Below, piece after piece: positions 43,731 through 55,600 of a stretch of DNA of 64,000 bases. A model generated the notes under the pieces. The model made no database searches, was not told where the DNA came from, and saw nothing but the letters and a program-made list of their open reading frames with translations. Origin of the DNA: Diphasiastrum complanatum (Eukaryota; Streptophyta; Lycopodiopsida; Lycopodiales; Lycopodiaceae). A program made the position numbers and the translations under genes. Location: NCBI GenBank assembly GCA_029204225.1, contig CM055096.1, positions 5,409,504-5,473,503 on the forward strand, read 5' to 3'. Each line of letters opens with the position of its first letter. Within the stretch, counting starts at the first letter, position 1.

Positions 43731-44475
43731 CAAGATTGTTTGCCTGGACATACAAGGATCTCAAAGGAATTTCTACTTCGGTTACTAAGCATACGATAGC
43801 CTTGATGTCTGACGCAATTCCAAAGGTCACAAAATTTTATCGCTATAATTCGAATATTATAGATCTTATAGAGAAAGAGCTACCAAGATTACTTGAAGAC
43901 GACTTTATTTATGAAATCGAACATATAGAATAGATTTCTCCAATTGTCGTCGTTCCTAAGAAGAATGGAAACATGTGAGTTTGTGTGAATCTCAAGGCTT
44001 TGAACAAAGTGTTGCAAAATGATCACTTTTCGTTACCCTTTACTGAAAGCATATTGGACCCACTTGCTGGAACAAAAGCATACAATTTTTGGGATGAATT
44101 TAGTGGTTACAACCAAGTTAAGATCACACCTATGGATCGCCATAAATCAGCTTTTGCAACAAAATGGAAAACTTATGCCTATAAAGTTATGTCATTTGGA
44201 CTTTGCAACGCACCTAGTTCATTTCAAAGAGTCATGCAGTTTGCCTTCAAAGACTACATGCAGAAATTCCTTGAAATCTAATTGGATGATCTCTGAGTCA
44301 ATAGTGCTGATATAGACCATTTGGATAGTTTAAAAATGTTGTCACAAATACCAAATCTCCTTAAATCCAAAAAAGTGTCAAATTTGGATCACTCATGGAG
44401 TTGTCCTTGGACATGTGATATCAAGACATGGCATTGTTAGAGATTATTCTAGAATCAAAGTCATCATCGAGTCAC
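43731..44475 (+). pseudogene. Gypsy reverse transcriptase, truncated
   Basis: FAWTYKDLKGISTSVTKHTI, PIVVVPKKNGN, VNLKALNKVLQNDHFSLPF, DEFSGYNQVKI, KTYAYKVMSFGLCNAPSSFQ are typical Ty3/gypsy RT blocks in the correct order. The catalytic box reads FLEI*LDDL*V: the tyrosine of the expected Y.DD motif is a stop codon. Homology continues with frameshifts through HGVVLGHVISRHGI and ends at 44475-44480. Several other stops are present. Confidence 0.85.
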
Positions 44476-44480
44476 CGCTA

Positions 44481-44802
44481 TGTTGGAGGGTTTGCGGATC
44501 CCAAGCATTAAAGGAGTTTTGAGTTCCAAAAAGACCCTTTAAAAATTCGTGCAAGATGTCTTTTTTATTATTAAAATATTATAACACTAATATTTTTGAC
44601 TTGCCATAACCTTTTGATCATAGCTCAAAAGTATATCAATTTTTCAGTTTGCAGCATGTTTGGTTCATGGTTAACTTGCATTAGGCATCTTGTCGTGGCA
44701 TGCTAGGGTTAGCTTTGCATTATGGATGTGATTTGTGAGAGTTATGTCCAAAAATGTTCAAAAAATGAGTGGTGACTGTATTTTTTGTTTTTTAATTTTT
44801 TG
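44481..44802. other. LTR-start tag and MITE fragment inside gypsy element
   Basis: TGTTGGAGGGTTTGCGGATC at 44481 repeats the first ~22 bp of the gypsy LTR. At 44506 the sequence changes to half of the MITE-like element (to about 44640). From about 44650 it resembles the segment downstream of the 5' LTR (cttgcattaggcatcttgtcg...). Confidence 0.6.
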
Positions 44803-45390
44803 CCTCTTTTTTATTCAATTTTTGCCCTACTTTCTGTTTCCTATAATTCAATCTGAATAATACCATTGTAAATCATTGAAAGGGCTTTTCCATCTAATTT
44901 TTTGTTAATTCTGTTTAGTATTGAGCAAGTTACAAATTTTTGAAATTGGCAACAAAATTCTGTAAACTTGTCAAAAACCAAAAACTTCCAGATTCAATTT
45001 TTTTCTGCCCTATTTGATTCATTTTTTTTCCTACTTTCTATTCTTTGTAATTCAATTTGAATAGGTACAGTTGTAGAGCATTGGAAGGGCTTTCTATCCA
45101 TATATTTTTTTTGGATTCCGTTCAGTATTGGGCAAGTTACAAATTTTGAAGTTGGCAACAAAATTCTATAAACTTGTCAAAAACCATAAACTTCCAGATT
45201 CGTTTTTTTTTCTGCCCTGTTTGATTCATTTTTCGCCAAACCTTCTATTCTCTATAATTCCATCTAAATAGCTAGACTTGTAGAGCATTGAAAGGGCTTT
45301 CTGGAGATATAATTGTTTTCTCATTTCGTTACATTGAGGAAGTTACAAATTCTTGAAAATATCAAAGAAAAGAAATTTTGCAATTACCTT
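44803..45390 (+). repeat. ~195-bp tandem repeats (3 units) in gypsy 3' region
   Basis: Three successive units begin near 44803, 45000 and 45202. Each contains tctgccct.tttgattcatt, attgaaagggctttc, caagttacaaatt and, in the first two, acttgtcaaaaaccataaac. They lie between pol and the 3' LTR, where several plant gypsy lineages carry such repeats. Confidence 0.8.
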
Positions 45391-45585
45391 GTCGTTAGCT
45401 TCAACAATGTCATTGCTAGCAGGTGCACCTATCTACAAGGATCAACATCAACAAGCATAAACTTGGGATCTTTTTTTGGATGGTGTCGACTACCCATTTG
45501 TCAATGCACAACGTTATCATGAATGGCCACCGGACCCATATGGCTATTCAAGCGTCGAGGCTGGTGTCGTGGGACCGCCACCAAT

Positions 45586-45600
45586 TTTGGTGGGGGATAT
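45586..45600 (+). other. Polypurine tract
   Basis: ttggtgggggatat immediately precedes the 3' LTR start and would prime plus-strand synthesis. Confidence 0.6.
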
Positions 45601-46230
45601 TGTTGGAGGGTTTGTGGATCCCAAGGCAACCCTAACCCTAGTTAATAAGTGAGAGGCATTTGGCACCCTGTGTGTGTAAGTCCAACCCAATGATCACATA
45701 GTTATTTGATTAATTAGAATGTTAATAAAAGGACTTTAGGCCATTTTGCGGGACTTTGAATGTCGCAGGGCCTAAATGTCAAGTTAGTGAATAAAGTTGG
45801 GTTTCCCTCCAATTTTGATGGTTCCCACACTTTTTTACATTTGAATAAAAAGAGAGGCGAGACTGGACCAATAGGATTCAGAGGCCAGGTTCCTTCTCTC
45901 TACTATAAAAATGGACCAACTCGAGTTGCTCCTCATGTTCTTATCCTCATTTCAATAAAGCAGATTGGTTCTCTTTAGAAATGGATTGATGAATGTCCTT
46001 GCTCTTCCTCTCTTTTCTTCCATTTCTCATGCTTTCTTTGGATTTTGCTAATTGTTGGATTTGATCATTATTTGGATTGCTATTTCTTATGCTTTTTGTG
46101 AGAGAGAAAAGGAGAGAGAGAAGAGTAAGTTTCTATCATTGTTGTGGATTTAGGGTTAGTAGAAGTAGAGTTAATGGATGTAGTGTTAATGCTTAGTGTT
46201 AATGGATGTTAGTGTTAGATCCTCCATTCA
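45601..46230 (+). repeat. Gypsy 3' LTR, truncated
   Basis: TGTTGGAGGGTTTGTGGATC..., matching 39195 onward up to about ...gatcctccattcatg. Copia leader sequence replaces the final third. Confidence 0.8.
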
Positions 46231-46741
46231 TGTTGATCTACACCAAAATCGAGTCTTTTGCTTTTGTAGATTGGATCTTTTTTAGATCAAAACCCTATAT
46301 AGTTCTATAAACTTGATGAATTCCAATTTTTGATTTCACATACTGGATTTGGCCAATTTTTGGATCATTGGATCAGCCTAAGTGGTGGCTAATAGATTGC
46401 ATATCAAATTTTAAGCATTTGCATGTAGATTTGAAATAGTCAATTTTTTGTGATTTTGTCAAAACCCTAATTTTGATTGGATCTCTAGCTAGTGAGTTTG
46501 CTAAACTTTATTTGAGTGTGTTTCAATCTTAGGAAGTGACAAAGTCATTAGATTGAGGATAGATCATAGGTTGATCAAGATTCTATGATTCTATGTGTTG
46601 GTTTGCTTGGTATAAGTGCTAGAAGAGAATTGTTGAGATAGTTTCAAATCTTTGTGATTTATTTTGAAAACATTTGTTGTTGCTCAAAGGAGTACTTTGT
46701 GCATTGAAACAGTTTGAAAAATAAGATTAGGTCATTCCTAC

Positions 46742-47604
46742 ATGGCAACCTCAATTGGAGTCATGTTGGAAGCCAATGATAGGCTTACCGCAAGTAACTA
46801 TTCATTGTGGAAAGTGAGCATGGAATCACTTATTGAGATGAATGATGTTTTGGATATTGTTGTAGATTTGGAGGAGAGACCAGCAACACAACAAGATCAG
46901 ATGATAAGATGGCCAAAAGAGCTCTACACATTATCAAGATGAATGTTACCGATGAGCTTCTTAAGGAAGTTGGTAAGTGTACTTCATCTAAGGATGCTTG
47001 AGATTCATTGAAGAAGCTTTATGAATCCAAGTAACTTCTAGAGTGTTGACTCTAAGAAGGCAAATCTTTTCTTGTTTTCAAAGGAATGCAAAAAGTCCAA
47101 GTACTTTTGTTTTGAGAATGAAAGCATTGAATGATGAGTTGGCTTGCATTGATGAGACCATTAAGAAATGAGAGAATATTCAAGTGATTCTTAGTGGATT
47201 TTTGGATGCTCATGCTGATATTGTTCAAAGTATTGCTATTCAAAAGAATTTGCTAAGTTTGATTGATCTTCAAGAGATCTTGATCAATGAAGAATATAGG
47301 CTTCAAGCAAGAGGTGGATCTACATCGACACTTCAAGAGGTGGATGTACATCGACACGGAGGATGCTATGTTCACAAAGGAAAAATTCAAGGGCAAAACC
47401 AAAAATAAGTTGTCTAAAGGGCAAGATCAAGTGGATGCAAATGGCAAAAAGAAGTATAGATCAAAGCTCAAGTGCTTTTATTGTGGCATCAAAGGACACT
47501 TTGCAAGTGAGTGCTACAAGAAGAAGAGAGATCAACGAGACAAGCAAGGTAATCTTACTCTTGATGAGGATGGTTTGGATATGCAAATGATGATGCTTTT
47601 GTGA
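46742..47604 (+). pseudogene. Copia gag
   Basis: Starts MATSIGVMLEANDRLTASNY SLWKVSMESLIEMNDVLDIV, parallel to the family A start (MATNGGYMLESNDRLTSLNY). A frameshift occurs after DQ at about 46900. Later pieces match the UBN2-type gag core, and the CCHC knuckle CFYCGIKGHFASEC lies at 47473-47514. A short direct duplication (ggtggat.tacatcgacac) occurs at 47312-47358. Several frameshifts rule out a full product. Confidence 0.85.
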
Positions 47605-48435
47605 TGTCTTCATCTATGCTTGCTAATGATGAAGATCTAGATCCTTGGTGGATTGATAGTGGAGCAAGTTCATGACTTTTCACAAAGAGTACTTCACTTT
47701 TTTGTTTGCACACGGAGATGACATGTGGGTGATCTACATGCCAATGATGGTGAGTGTGCAATCAAAGGGATTGGCACCATTTATATTTCTCTCTCTACAA
47801 ATAGGAATGTTCATTTGGAGGATGTCTTGTTTATTCCATCTATTACCAAGAATTTGCTTAGTGTGAGTCAAATGCTAAGTAAAGGCCTCAAGGTTGAGTT
47901 TGATGGAGATACTTGTATGATCAAAAGAAAGGATGTCTTGATTGAAAAAGGTAAAAGACAAGGAAAGTTTTCAATCTAGATGCTTGTGTTCTTTCAAACC
48001 AAGTTGGATGTGTTGCAAGAGAGCAAATACCTATTCAAGAGGTTTGGCATAAAAGGATGGGACACCTCAACTTCAAGTCATTGGAGGTAATGGCTAGAAA
48101 GAGGGTTGTGATAGGTCTTCCAAGTTCCTTAAGTGGCATCAATCATGTGTGTGAGTCTTGTGCTTTGTCTAAGTCACATAGACTACCTTATACTAGATCT
48201 ACAAAGCCTTTTCAACTTGTACATTCGGATATTCATGGATTTACTACAATTAGCAATAGTGGAGCTACGATGTATGTAACATTCATTGATGATTTTAGTA
48301 GATTTTGTTGGATCTATCTACTAAAGAGAAATGATGAAGTACATGATGTCTTTATCAAGTTCAAGAATGCAAGGGAGAACCAATTTTTGACAAGGATCAA
48401 GTGCTTAAGGAGTGACAATGGTGGTGAGTACAAAA
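47605..48435 (+). pseudogene. Copia protease and integrase N-terminal part
   Basis: WWIDSGAS (protease) has a small deletion just after it. GIGTIYISLSTNRNVHLEDV and FIPSITKNLLSVSQML follow. The frame at 48057-48479 holds GHLNFKSLEVMARKR, CESCALSKSHRLPYTRS, VHSDIHG (first catalytic Asp), FIDDFSRFCWIYLLKRND and LRSDNGGEY (second catalytic Asp), then breaks into LTR sequence before the catalytic Glu. It is not functional. Confidence 0.85.
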
Positions 48436-48872
48436 CAATTTTTGAAAGTGTGGGAAAGTTAGAAGTCGAGTTTGGGTAGATTCAAATTTGAATGTTGGGT
48501 ACTTTGAATCTAGACCCAAAAATAGCAGGGTTAGCATTTTGGTGGAAAAGCCAAGTGGCCAAATAGGGTTTAAGCCTGTTATAAAAGGAAGTAACTCATG
48601 GAGACACATATTTTCTCTCTTCTCTATCTCATTTCATGCTTATACATGGTTTTCTTGGGTTCTACTATTTATTGGTGTGATATACTTGTGATTGCATGCA
48701 ATTCTATGTGTAGAATGATCTATGTTTGCTATTTCTGGATCCACACGTGTGAAATATAGTAGCTTGCTGATTTTATACGGATAGCAGCAGTACTTTATCA
48801 TTTGATTCATGTTTGATCAAATTCTATCAAAGTTTGCATCTCATTTTGTGTGTAGATGCTGAATTTTCTACA
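48436..48872 (+). repeat. Family B LTR, 5' truncated
   Basis: Matches 16209-16772 (inverted) from its gaaagtgtgggaaagtt segment onward. Includes tataaaagg, a CCACACGTGTGAAAT site and the end TTTTCTACA (or ~9 bp further). Confidence 0.8.
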
Positions 48873-48894
48873 TTGGTGACATTGGTTGTTTGCG

Positions 48895-50971
48895 GGAATG
48901 ATTGTTTGCAAGCATTGACAGTTTATTTGAAGAAACTTCTTTGAAAGTGTTCATAAGGCATTTTTATGCTTGTGGACTGTTGAAAACCAAGCCATTTGTA
49001 TTCTTTTGAGTTTATAAAGAGGTTAATTGATAGTTTGTCAATCATTGTTTAGATTGTCTTGCCCATAACACACTTGATAGCCAGAAAGAATACCACGGCT
49101 ATAGCTCCTTGGAAGACACTTCAATTACCTACTAAATGCTTTTCAGACAGACCTCTATATGATTGAGATTTATTGCATAGAGAGCCATTTTTACAGTCTG
49201 TACATTGCTGGTTTTTGAGTCACGTTCTACATCCTTAAAATTGCTGGTTTGCAGGCTATTTCCCTGTTAAAAACCGCAGACCTGTCCATCCCCACCTAAC
49301 AGGCTAATTTGCGCCCTCTTTCCTTTTACCTACAGTTTTGTTCGGGCTCGTTCCCATCTCACATCACCTTGTGCCCCCTTTCTTGCTATACCTTTCTTAT
49401 CTACGGCTCCCTACCTTCCTCACTTGCGGTTTTACTACTACCTTCCTTACTTATGTCCTATTTGCAGCCATCCTACTCATCATCTGTGCTATCTACGCTG
49501 ATTGCGACCATCTACAATTTTGAATCCCTACTGTTAGTGGCCTCTTCTCTTTCCCTACCTGCGGTTTCTTCTGGCCTACCTGTGTTCATCTCGTAGGCTA
49601 ACATGTAGGCTTACCAAAGATCTGTCACATTGCCTGCCTGCAATCCCTTAACCCTGTGCATTATCTTTAATCTAAATCTGTGGCAATTATGTGACAAATT
49701 CAGTGCTAGGGTCACGTGGATTTTGCTAAACTGTTCGGTTTATTGTCAATTGCGGTTTTCAAAGCCAGTCCAATTGCATACAGGGAGAAACTAAACTCAT
49801 ACTTATCTTGCCATTTAATAGCTGAAGTAAGTACTTACAAAGTTCAGTTATTGTTCAACAATTAGATAGCAATGTCGTTGTTCAATTAAGGTATCACAAT
49901 TTTATGGATCACAAATGGCACTCTATGTTATTGTTCGTTTATAATCAGAGTGTAATAAGCAATAGTTATCTAAACAATGGCAAGATAAGTATGAGTTTAG
50001 TGTCTCCCTGTATGCAGTTGGACTGGCTTTGCAAATGGCAAAAGGCGGTTGCCAAACAAGTGCCAAACCTCTACAGCTCACCAAGTGCTAACAGAGAACC
50101 AAACAAGATGCAAAACTGCAATCGACAATAAATTGAACAGTTTAGAAAAATCCACGTGGCCCTAGCACTGAATTTGTCACATAATTGCCAAAAATTTAGA
50201 TTAAAGGTAATGCACAGGATTATTGGTAGAGATTGACGTAGGCAATGTGACAGATCTTTGGTAAGCCTACAGTTAGCCTATGAGATGAACATAGGTAGGC
50301 AAGATGAAACCTCAAGTAGGGAGAGAAGAGGCCACTAACAGTAGGGATTCAAAATTGTAGATGATCGCAATCAGTGCAGATAGTACAGATGATGAGTAGG
50401 ATGGCTGCAAATAAGACACAAGTAAGGAAGGTAGTAGGTAAATCCGCAGGTGAGGAACGTAGGGAGCTATAGATAAGGAAGGTATAGCAAGAAAGGGGGC
50501 GATGTGAGATGGGCATGAGCCACAACAGATCCGTAGGTAAAGGAAAGAGGGCGCAGATCAGCCTGTTAGGTGGGGATGGATAGGTCTACAATTTTTAGCA
50601 AGGAAACAGCTTGCAAACCGGCGATTTCAGGGATATAGAACGTGACTCGTGAACCAAGAATGTACAAACTGTGAAATGGCTCTCTGTGCCATAAATCTCA
50701 ATCATACAAAGGGCTGTCTGAAAAGCAATTAGTAGGTAATTGAAGTGTCTCCAAGGAGCTATAGCCATGGTGTTCTTTCTGGCTATCAAGTAGGTTATGG
50801 GCAGGACAATCTAGACAATGATTGACAGACTATTGATTAACCTCTTTATAAACTCAAAAGCATACAAATGACTTGGTTTCAAACAATCCACAAGCAAAAA
50901 AATGCCTTATGAACACTTTCAAAGAAGTCTCTTCAAATAAACTGTCAATGCTTGAAAAAAATCATGATTCA
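48895..50971. repeat. Large inverted repeat, arms ~0.92 and ~1.0 kb
   Basis: The left arm, about 48895-49816, is the reverse complement of the right arm, about 49975-50971, with scattered differences and a loop of ~160 bp. Matching anchors include caagcattgacagtttattt, tagccagaaagaa.accatgg, tccatccccacctaacaggct and caaattcagtgctaggg. The right arm has ~85 bp extra near 50040-50125. Neither arm has a recognisable coding frame. Confidence 0.88.
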
Positions 50972-51083
50972 AGCACACACAGAAATGACAATACTAACAA
51001 GTAGATAACAATAAAGGATGAATTTATCAGGCTAAAATTCCTTCCAATGAGACAACAAAATTTCCAACTTTTTTTACAAGCCT

Positions 51084-51988
51084 GCAAGCAAATGTCAGAG
51101 ATAGGAAAGATATACAAGTACAATCCTCACAATGTCAGGGCCTACAACCACATGGTTAGAGGCAACAAAGGGATACAAAATGAAGTCCCACAAATAAACA
51201 CAATGCTATAAATCAACCTTCCTTCTCTCTTCCAAAGTGAGCACTAAATAATGATGGACAACATAATGAGAAAGGCTGAGAGTGGAGTGGGAGGCACAAA
51301 AATGGGAGGCACCAAGCAGGGATCAAACAACCTTGCTTCTTCTCCTTTCCTCTTCCTCTGCTCTACAAACTCTTTCTCTTCACCAAGTTTCTCTCAAATT
51401 CACAATGGATGAATATTACATAGAGGTTGGCCTCTTCTAATGCTAGAGATGGTTGAGGCCCAAAGAGGTGCACCTTTTTGTGAATGGGCACCAACAAGGG
51501 GGTTCTTGGTAGTTGGGCCCAAACTTATGGGCAGAGTCCCAAAGTTGGTTTTGAATCATTAAAGTGGCCTTTGGTTAATAAAGTTTTCATTTAACTGGTT
51601 TTTAAGACGACTGGCACCTCCTAGCCCCGACAAACCCGGGAACTAAAAGCATAAGCCTCTTAAACAGTGGCGACCTTCACGGGTAAAGAATGGTCTCCAT
51701 TCTTCGAACTCAACATTTCTGGTTACACAAAGACCAATGGACCAGCCAATAGCATCCTAGGCTAACCCAAAAGCCATATAGCAACAACTTGCAAAACCAA
51801 CACGAATGTTGGATACCTCACATGGTGGAATTATTGGTTGGGTAAAGTAGTAATTATATTACTAGTCAGATTTAGGGTTAGTCACTTTCTTTTAACCCTT
51901 AAAGGCAGAATGAACTTCTAGGTCAAGGCTTTTGTTTTGCTCTTGGCTTCCATTCCCAGATATCTTTAGCTAGGGAGTTAGAGTTCAA
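51084..51988. repeat. Duplicated flank segment, copy 1 (905 bp)
   Basis: Essentially identical to 58003-58907. It runs from GCAAGCAAATGTC to the TTCAA next to the family A LTR. It contains no coding frame; a run cagtggcgacc... near 51665 might be a gypsy-like LTR/primer site, but this could not be settled. Confidence 0.9.
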
Positions 51989-52641
51989 TGTGAAAAACTC
52001 AGATCCAAAAGATGCTAAAGTTTCATAAAGATCTTGGCCATGGAAGTTATGCACATCTAGATTGAAAAAATGATAGAAATTGTGATGTTAAGCATACTAA
52101 ACATCAACTAAACATCAAAATCTGATCATAAGCTTCCACAAACAGAAACTTGTTGTCCCTGTCCGTACTTCAGAGCCTACAACCTGCATTTCACACGTGT
52201 GAAGCCATAGCAACAAAGAAATCACAATTCTAGTGGCTAGAATGCAAGATATGAACAAAAAAGTGAGAGAGAAGAAGATGGATCTTCAAAGAGCATAACA
52301 TTCATTCAATAGAATGAAAATGAGATGTGTACATACTCGTGGAGATGGCTATTTATAGCAGCCATAGTGCCTCTTGGCCACTTGTCTTATGATAGGCTAA
52401 AATTGGGGTCCAATAGGATTCACCCATATACCTAGAAATTTGGTCAAATAGGAATGCACCAAATTATGAGCCAATAGAAGAGCTCCACACTCGACCTCCT
52501 CTAATTAATGTGACCTCAAAAGTAGTGTACACATACTTTGGGCCTCTACATACATGTATGAACCTATCTCTAACTTTTATTTGGCCATAGGCCTACAAAA
52601 TCTCAAGTTAGGAAAATACTACTAGTTGACAATTTTTCACA
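51989..52641 (-). repeat. Family A 3' LTR
   Basis: 653 bp, TG...CA ends. The TATA box (minus strand) is at 52350-52357 and the G-box palindrome at 52190-52203. It appears identical to the solo LTR at 58908-59560. Confidence 0.95.
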
Positions 52642-55600
52642 CTCCCTCTTCAACTAGTTTTAGCATAGATTTAGAAAGTACACCAAGACTTGTTCTATGC
52701 TTGAAAAATAAGTCCTTTCCCAATGCTTTGGTAAAGATATCAGCCACACATTCCTTTGATGGGACATGTTCAAGCTTGATCTCTTTTGCCAACACTTGTT
52801 CTCTCACAAAATGGTAAGCCACCTCGATATGTTTGCTCCTTGCATGGAAAACCGGATTGCTTGCTAGACTTTGGGCTGAAAGGTTGTCACAAAAGATGAT
52901 TGGACTCTCTGAAAAATCCAGCAAATGAAGCTCCATAATCATCCTCTTGATCCACACCATCTCCTTTGTGCATGATGTCAAAGCTTTGTACTCGGCCTCA
53001 CTAGAAGAAAGTGATATAGTTGCTTGTTTCTTCGACATCCATGAGATAGCTCCATCACCTATGAAAATAGCATGTGCATTTATGGATTTTCTATCCATAA
53101 GGTCTCCTGCAAAATCTGAATCTGAAAAACCAAATAAGTTAGGTGATGAGCCTCTATAAACAATGCCAAAATCTTTTGTTCCCGAGATGTATCTCAAGAT
53201 CCTCTTTCCTAGTTTCCAATGTTCTATGCTAGGATCTTGCATGAATTGGCTTAATCTACCAACACAATAAGATAAATCAGGTCTTGTGATGGTTAGATAT
53301 ATAAGAGAACCTATTAGCTTCCTATAGAGAGTAATGTCCTCGAAGGATCTTTCATTACCTCTTATAGTTAGCTTTACATGTGATTCCATAGGTGTATCAA
53401 TAGGATTTGCATCTACCATATGAAATCTATTGAGAATAGAAATAGCATACTTCTCTTGTGAAATAAAAGTGATTTGAGAAGTTCTAATTACTTCTATTCC
53501 TAAGATATAGCTCAAAAGACCAAGATCATGCACTTCAAATTCCTTTTTTAGTGCTTTCTTGATATCTTCTATATCTTCCTTGTTCCCTCCACTTAAAATA
53601 ATGTCATCCACATAAATTAGAAGGATTGTAACATCATTAGCACTAATTCTAAAGTAAAGTGAATGATCATACTCACTCATAGTGAAGTTTTGAGAAAGTA
53701 GAAAAGAGTTAAGCCTAGCATACCAACTCCTTGGTGCTTGCTTAAGACCATACAAACTTTTTTGTAGAAAACACACATGATTAGGCTTGCTATGAGAAAC
53801 ATAGCTCTCGGGTTGCTCCATGTAGACTTCCTCTTCAAGATCACCATTCAAGAAAGCATTAGAAATGTCTAATTGCCAAAGATCCCATCCATAAAGAGTT
53901 GCAAGGGAAATGATTACTCTTATGCTCACCATCTTTGCCACGGGTGCAAAGGTTTCCTCATAGTCAATGCCATGCTCTTGAGCATAACCTTTAGCCACCA
54001 ACCTTGCCTTCAACTTGTTGATAGATCCATCTTGATTTGTCTTTACCTTGAAGATCCATTTGCATCCAATTGCACTTTTGCCCTTTGGAAGCTCCACCAA
54101 TCTCCATGTGTTGTTCTTCATAAGTGCTTCAAACTCAAGATCCATTGCTTGGATCCATTCCTCTTCTTGCCTTGCTTCATCTACACATGAAGGTACATCA
54201 AAAGAAGTTAGGAAAGCATAGTTGGATCCATCCACCACTTGCTTACCTTTGCCATCATAAGTGAGCCTTGAGGGTTTCACTTTATGCCTTGGAGTTCTCC
54301 TTGGAATTTGACTTGAAGAGGCTTCTTCAACATCCACATCCAATGTGTCATCAACTCCATTGTCATCAAGCACATTAGTTGCAACAACACCATCATCACT
54401 TGAAACAACTTTTGGAATGTTACTTTCATCAAAAATGACATCCCTACTTGTGAACACTTTCTTGATTGAAGGAACATAAATCCTATATGCTTTGCTTACT
54501 TCACTATAACCAACAAAAATGCCCTTTCTTGAAGATGGATCCTCCTTAGTTCTATCATCAAGAGTAATGTTGAAGTAGCAAATGCATCCAAAAGTTCTTA
54601 GAAACTTGACATTAGGCTTCGTACCAAACAAAGCTTCAAAAGGGGTTTTTCCTTCCAATACAACACTTGGCCATCTATTGCATAGGAAATTTGCACACAA
54701 CAAAGCATCACTCCAAAAAGGTTTAGGAAGATTAGCATTCAATCTCATTGCCTTTGCACTCTCACACAAGGTTCTATTCTTCCTCTCGGCCACTCCATTT
54801 TGTTGTGGTGTTCTTGGACATGTGTACTCCCTCTTGATCCCATGCTCATCGCAAAAGGCTTTGAATTTGTTAGAAATGTATTCACCACCATTGTCGCTCC
54901 TCAAGCATTTGATTTTGGTTGTAAATTGAGTCTCAATAGCAACTTTGAACTTGACAAACACATCAAACACCTCATCCTTGCTCTTTAGTAGATAAACCCA
55001 ACAAAATCTACTAAAATCATCAATGAAAGTTACATACATCTTAGCACCTCCATTGCTAATTGTAGTAACACCATGAATATCCGAATGCAAGAGAGAAAAA
55101 GGCATCTTAGATCTAGATATAGATCTAGTATATGGCAATCTATGTGATTTAGACAAAGCACATTCTTCACAAACATGATTCAAGCAAGTAAGAGACTTGG
55201 GAAGTCCCCTTACTACCTCCTTTTTGGCTATTACCTCCAAGGCCTTGTAGTTGAGATGTCCCATCCTTTTATGCCATACCTCTTGAATTGACATTTGTTC
55301 ATTTGCCATGCATCCAACTTGGTTAGCAACAACACATGCATCAAGCTTGAACAATTTCCCTTGCCTTTTCCCTTTTGCAATGATACTACACCCCTTTTTG
55401 ATCAAGCAAGCATCACCATCAAACTCAACTTTGAATCCTTTGTCAAGCATTTGGCTTACACTAAGTAAGTTCTTGGTAATGGATGGAATGAGCAAAACAT
55501 CTTTCAATTCTATATTCCTATTTGTAGAAAGTGAAATAGGAATTGTGCCAATCCCCTTGATTGCACACTCACCATCATTTGCGGTATAGATTACCTTCCT

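Larger units (their letters stand above)
39195..46230 (+). mobile_element. Ty3/gypsy LTR retrotransposon, degenerate
   Basis: Order: 5' LTR (39195-39983), primer binding site, leader, gag, protease, linker, reverse transcriptase cut short at about 44470, a small foreign insert, a non-coding zone with ~195-bp tandem repeats, a purine tract, and a 3' LTR truncated at about 46230. RNase H and integrase are missing. The two LTRs share their start and most blocks but differ by several indels, so the insertion is old. The primer type and 3' tandem repeats fit the Athila/Tat branch of plant gypsy elements, though the exact lineage is not certain. Confidence 0.85.
46231..48872 (+). mobile_element. 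Copia element remnant, leader to integrase, fused to family B LTR
   Basis: Contains part of a leader, gag, protease and the first part of integrase, all related to family A. At 48436 the integrase runs directly into the interior of a family B LTR, so RT, RNase H and the LTR start are deleted. There is no 5' LTR. Confidence 0.85.

Noticed and set aside
51650-51720. cagtggcgacc... as a gypsy primer binding site, which would make 51084-51988 an LTR
   Set aside because: The match is short, the segment lacks TG...CA ends, and the paired copy at 58003 is explained by the local duplication.
52626-54988. Several plus-strand frames of 60-115 codons
   Set aside because: Antisense shadows of the intact gag-pol gene.
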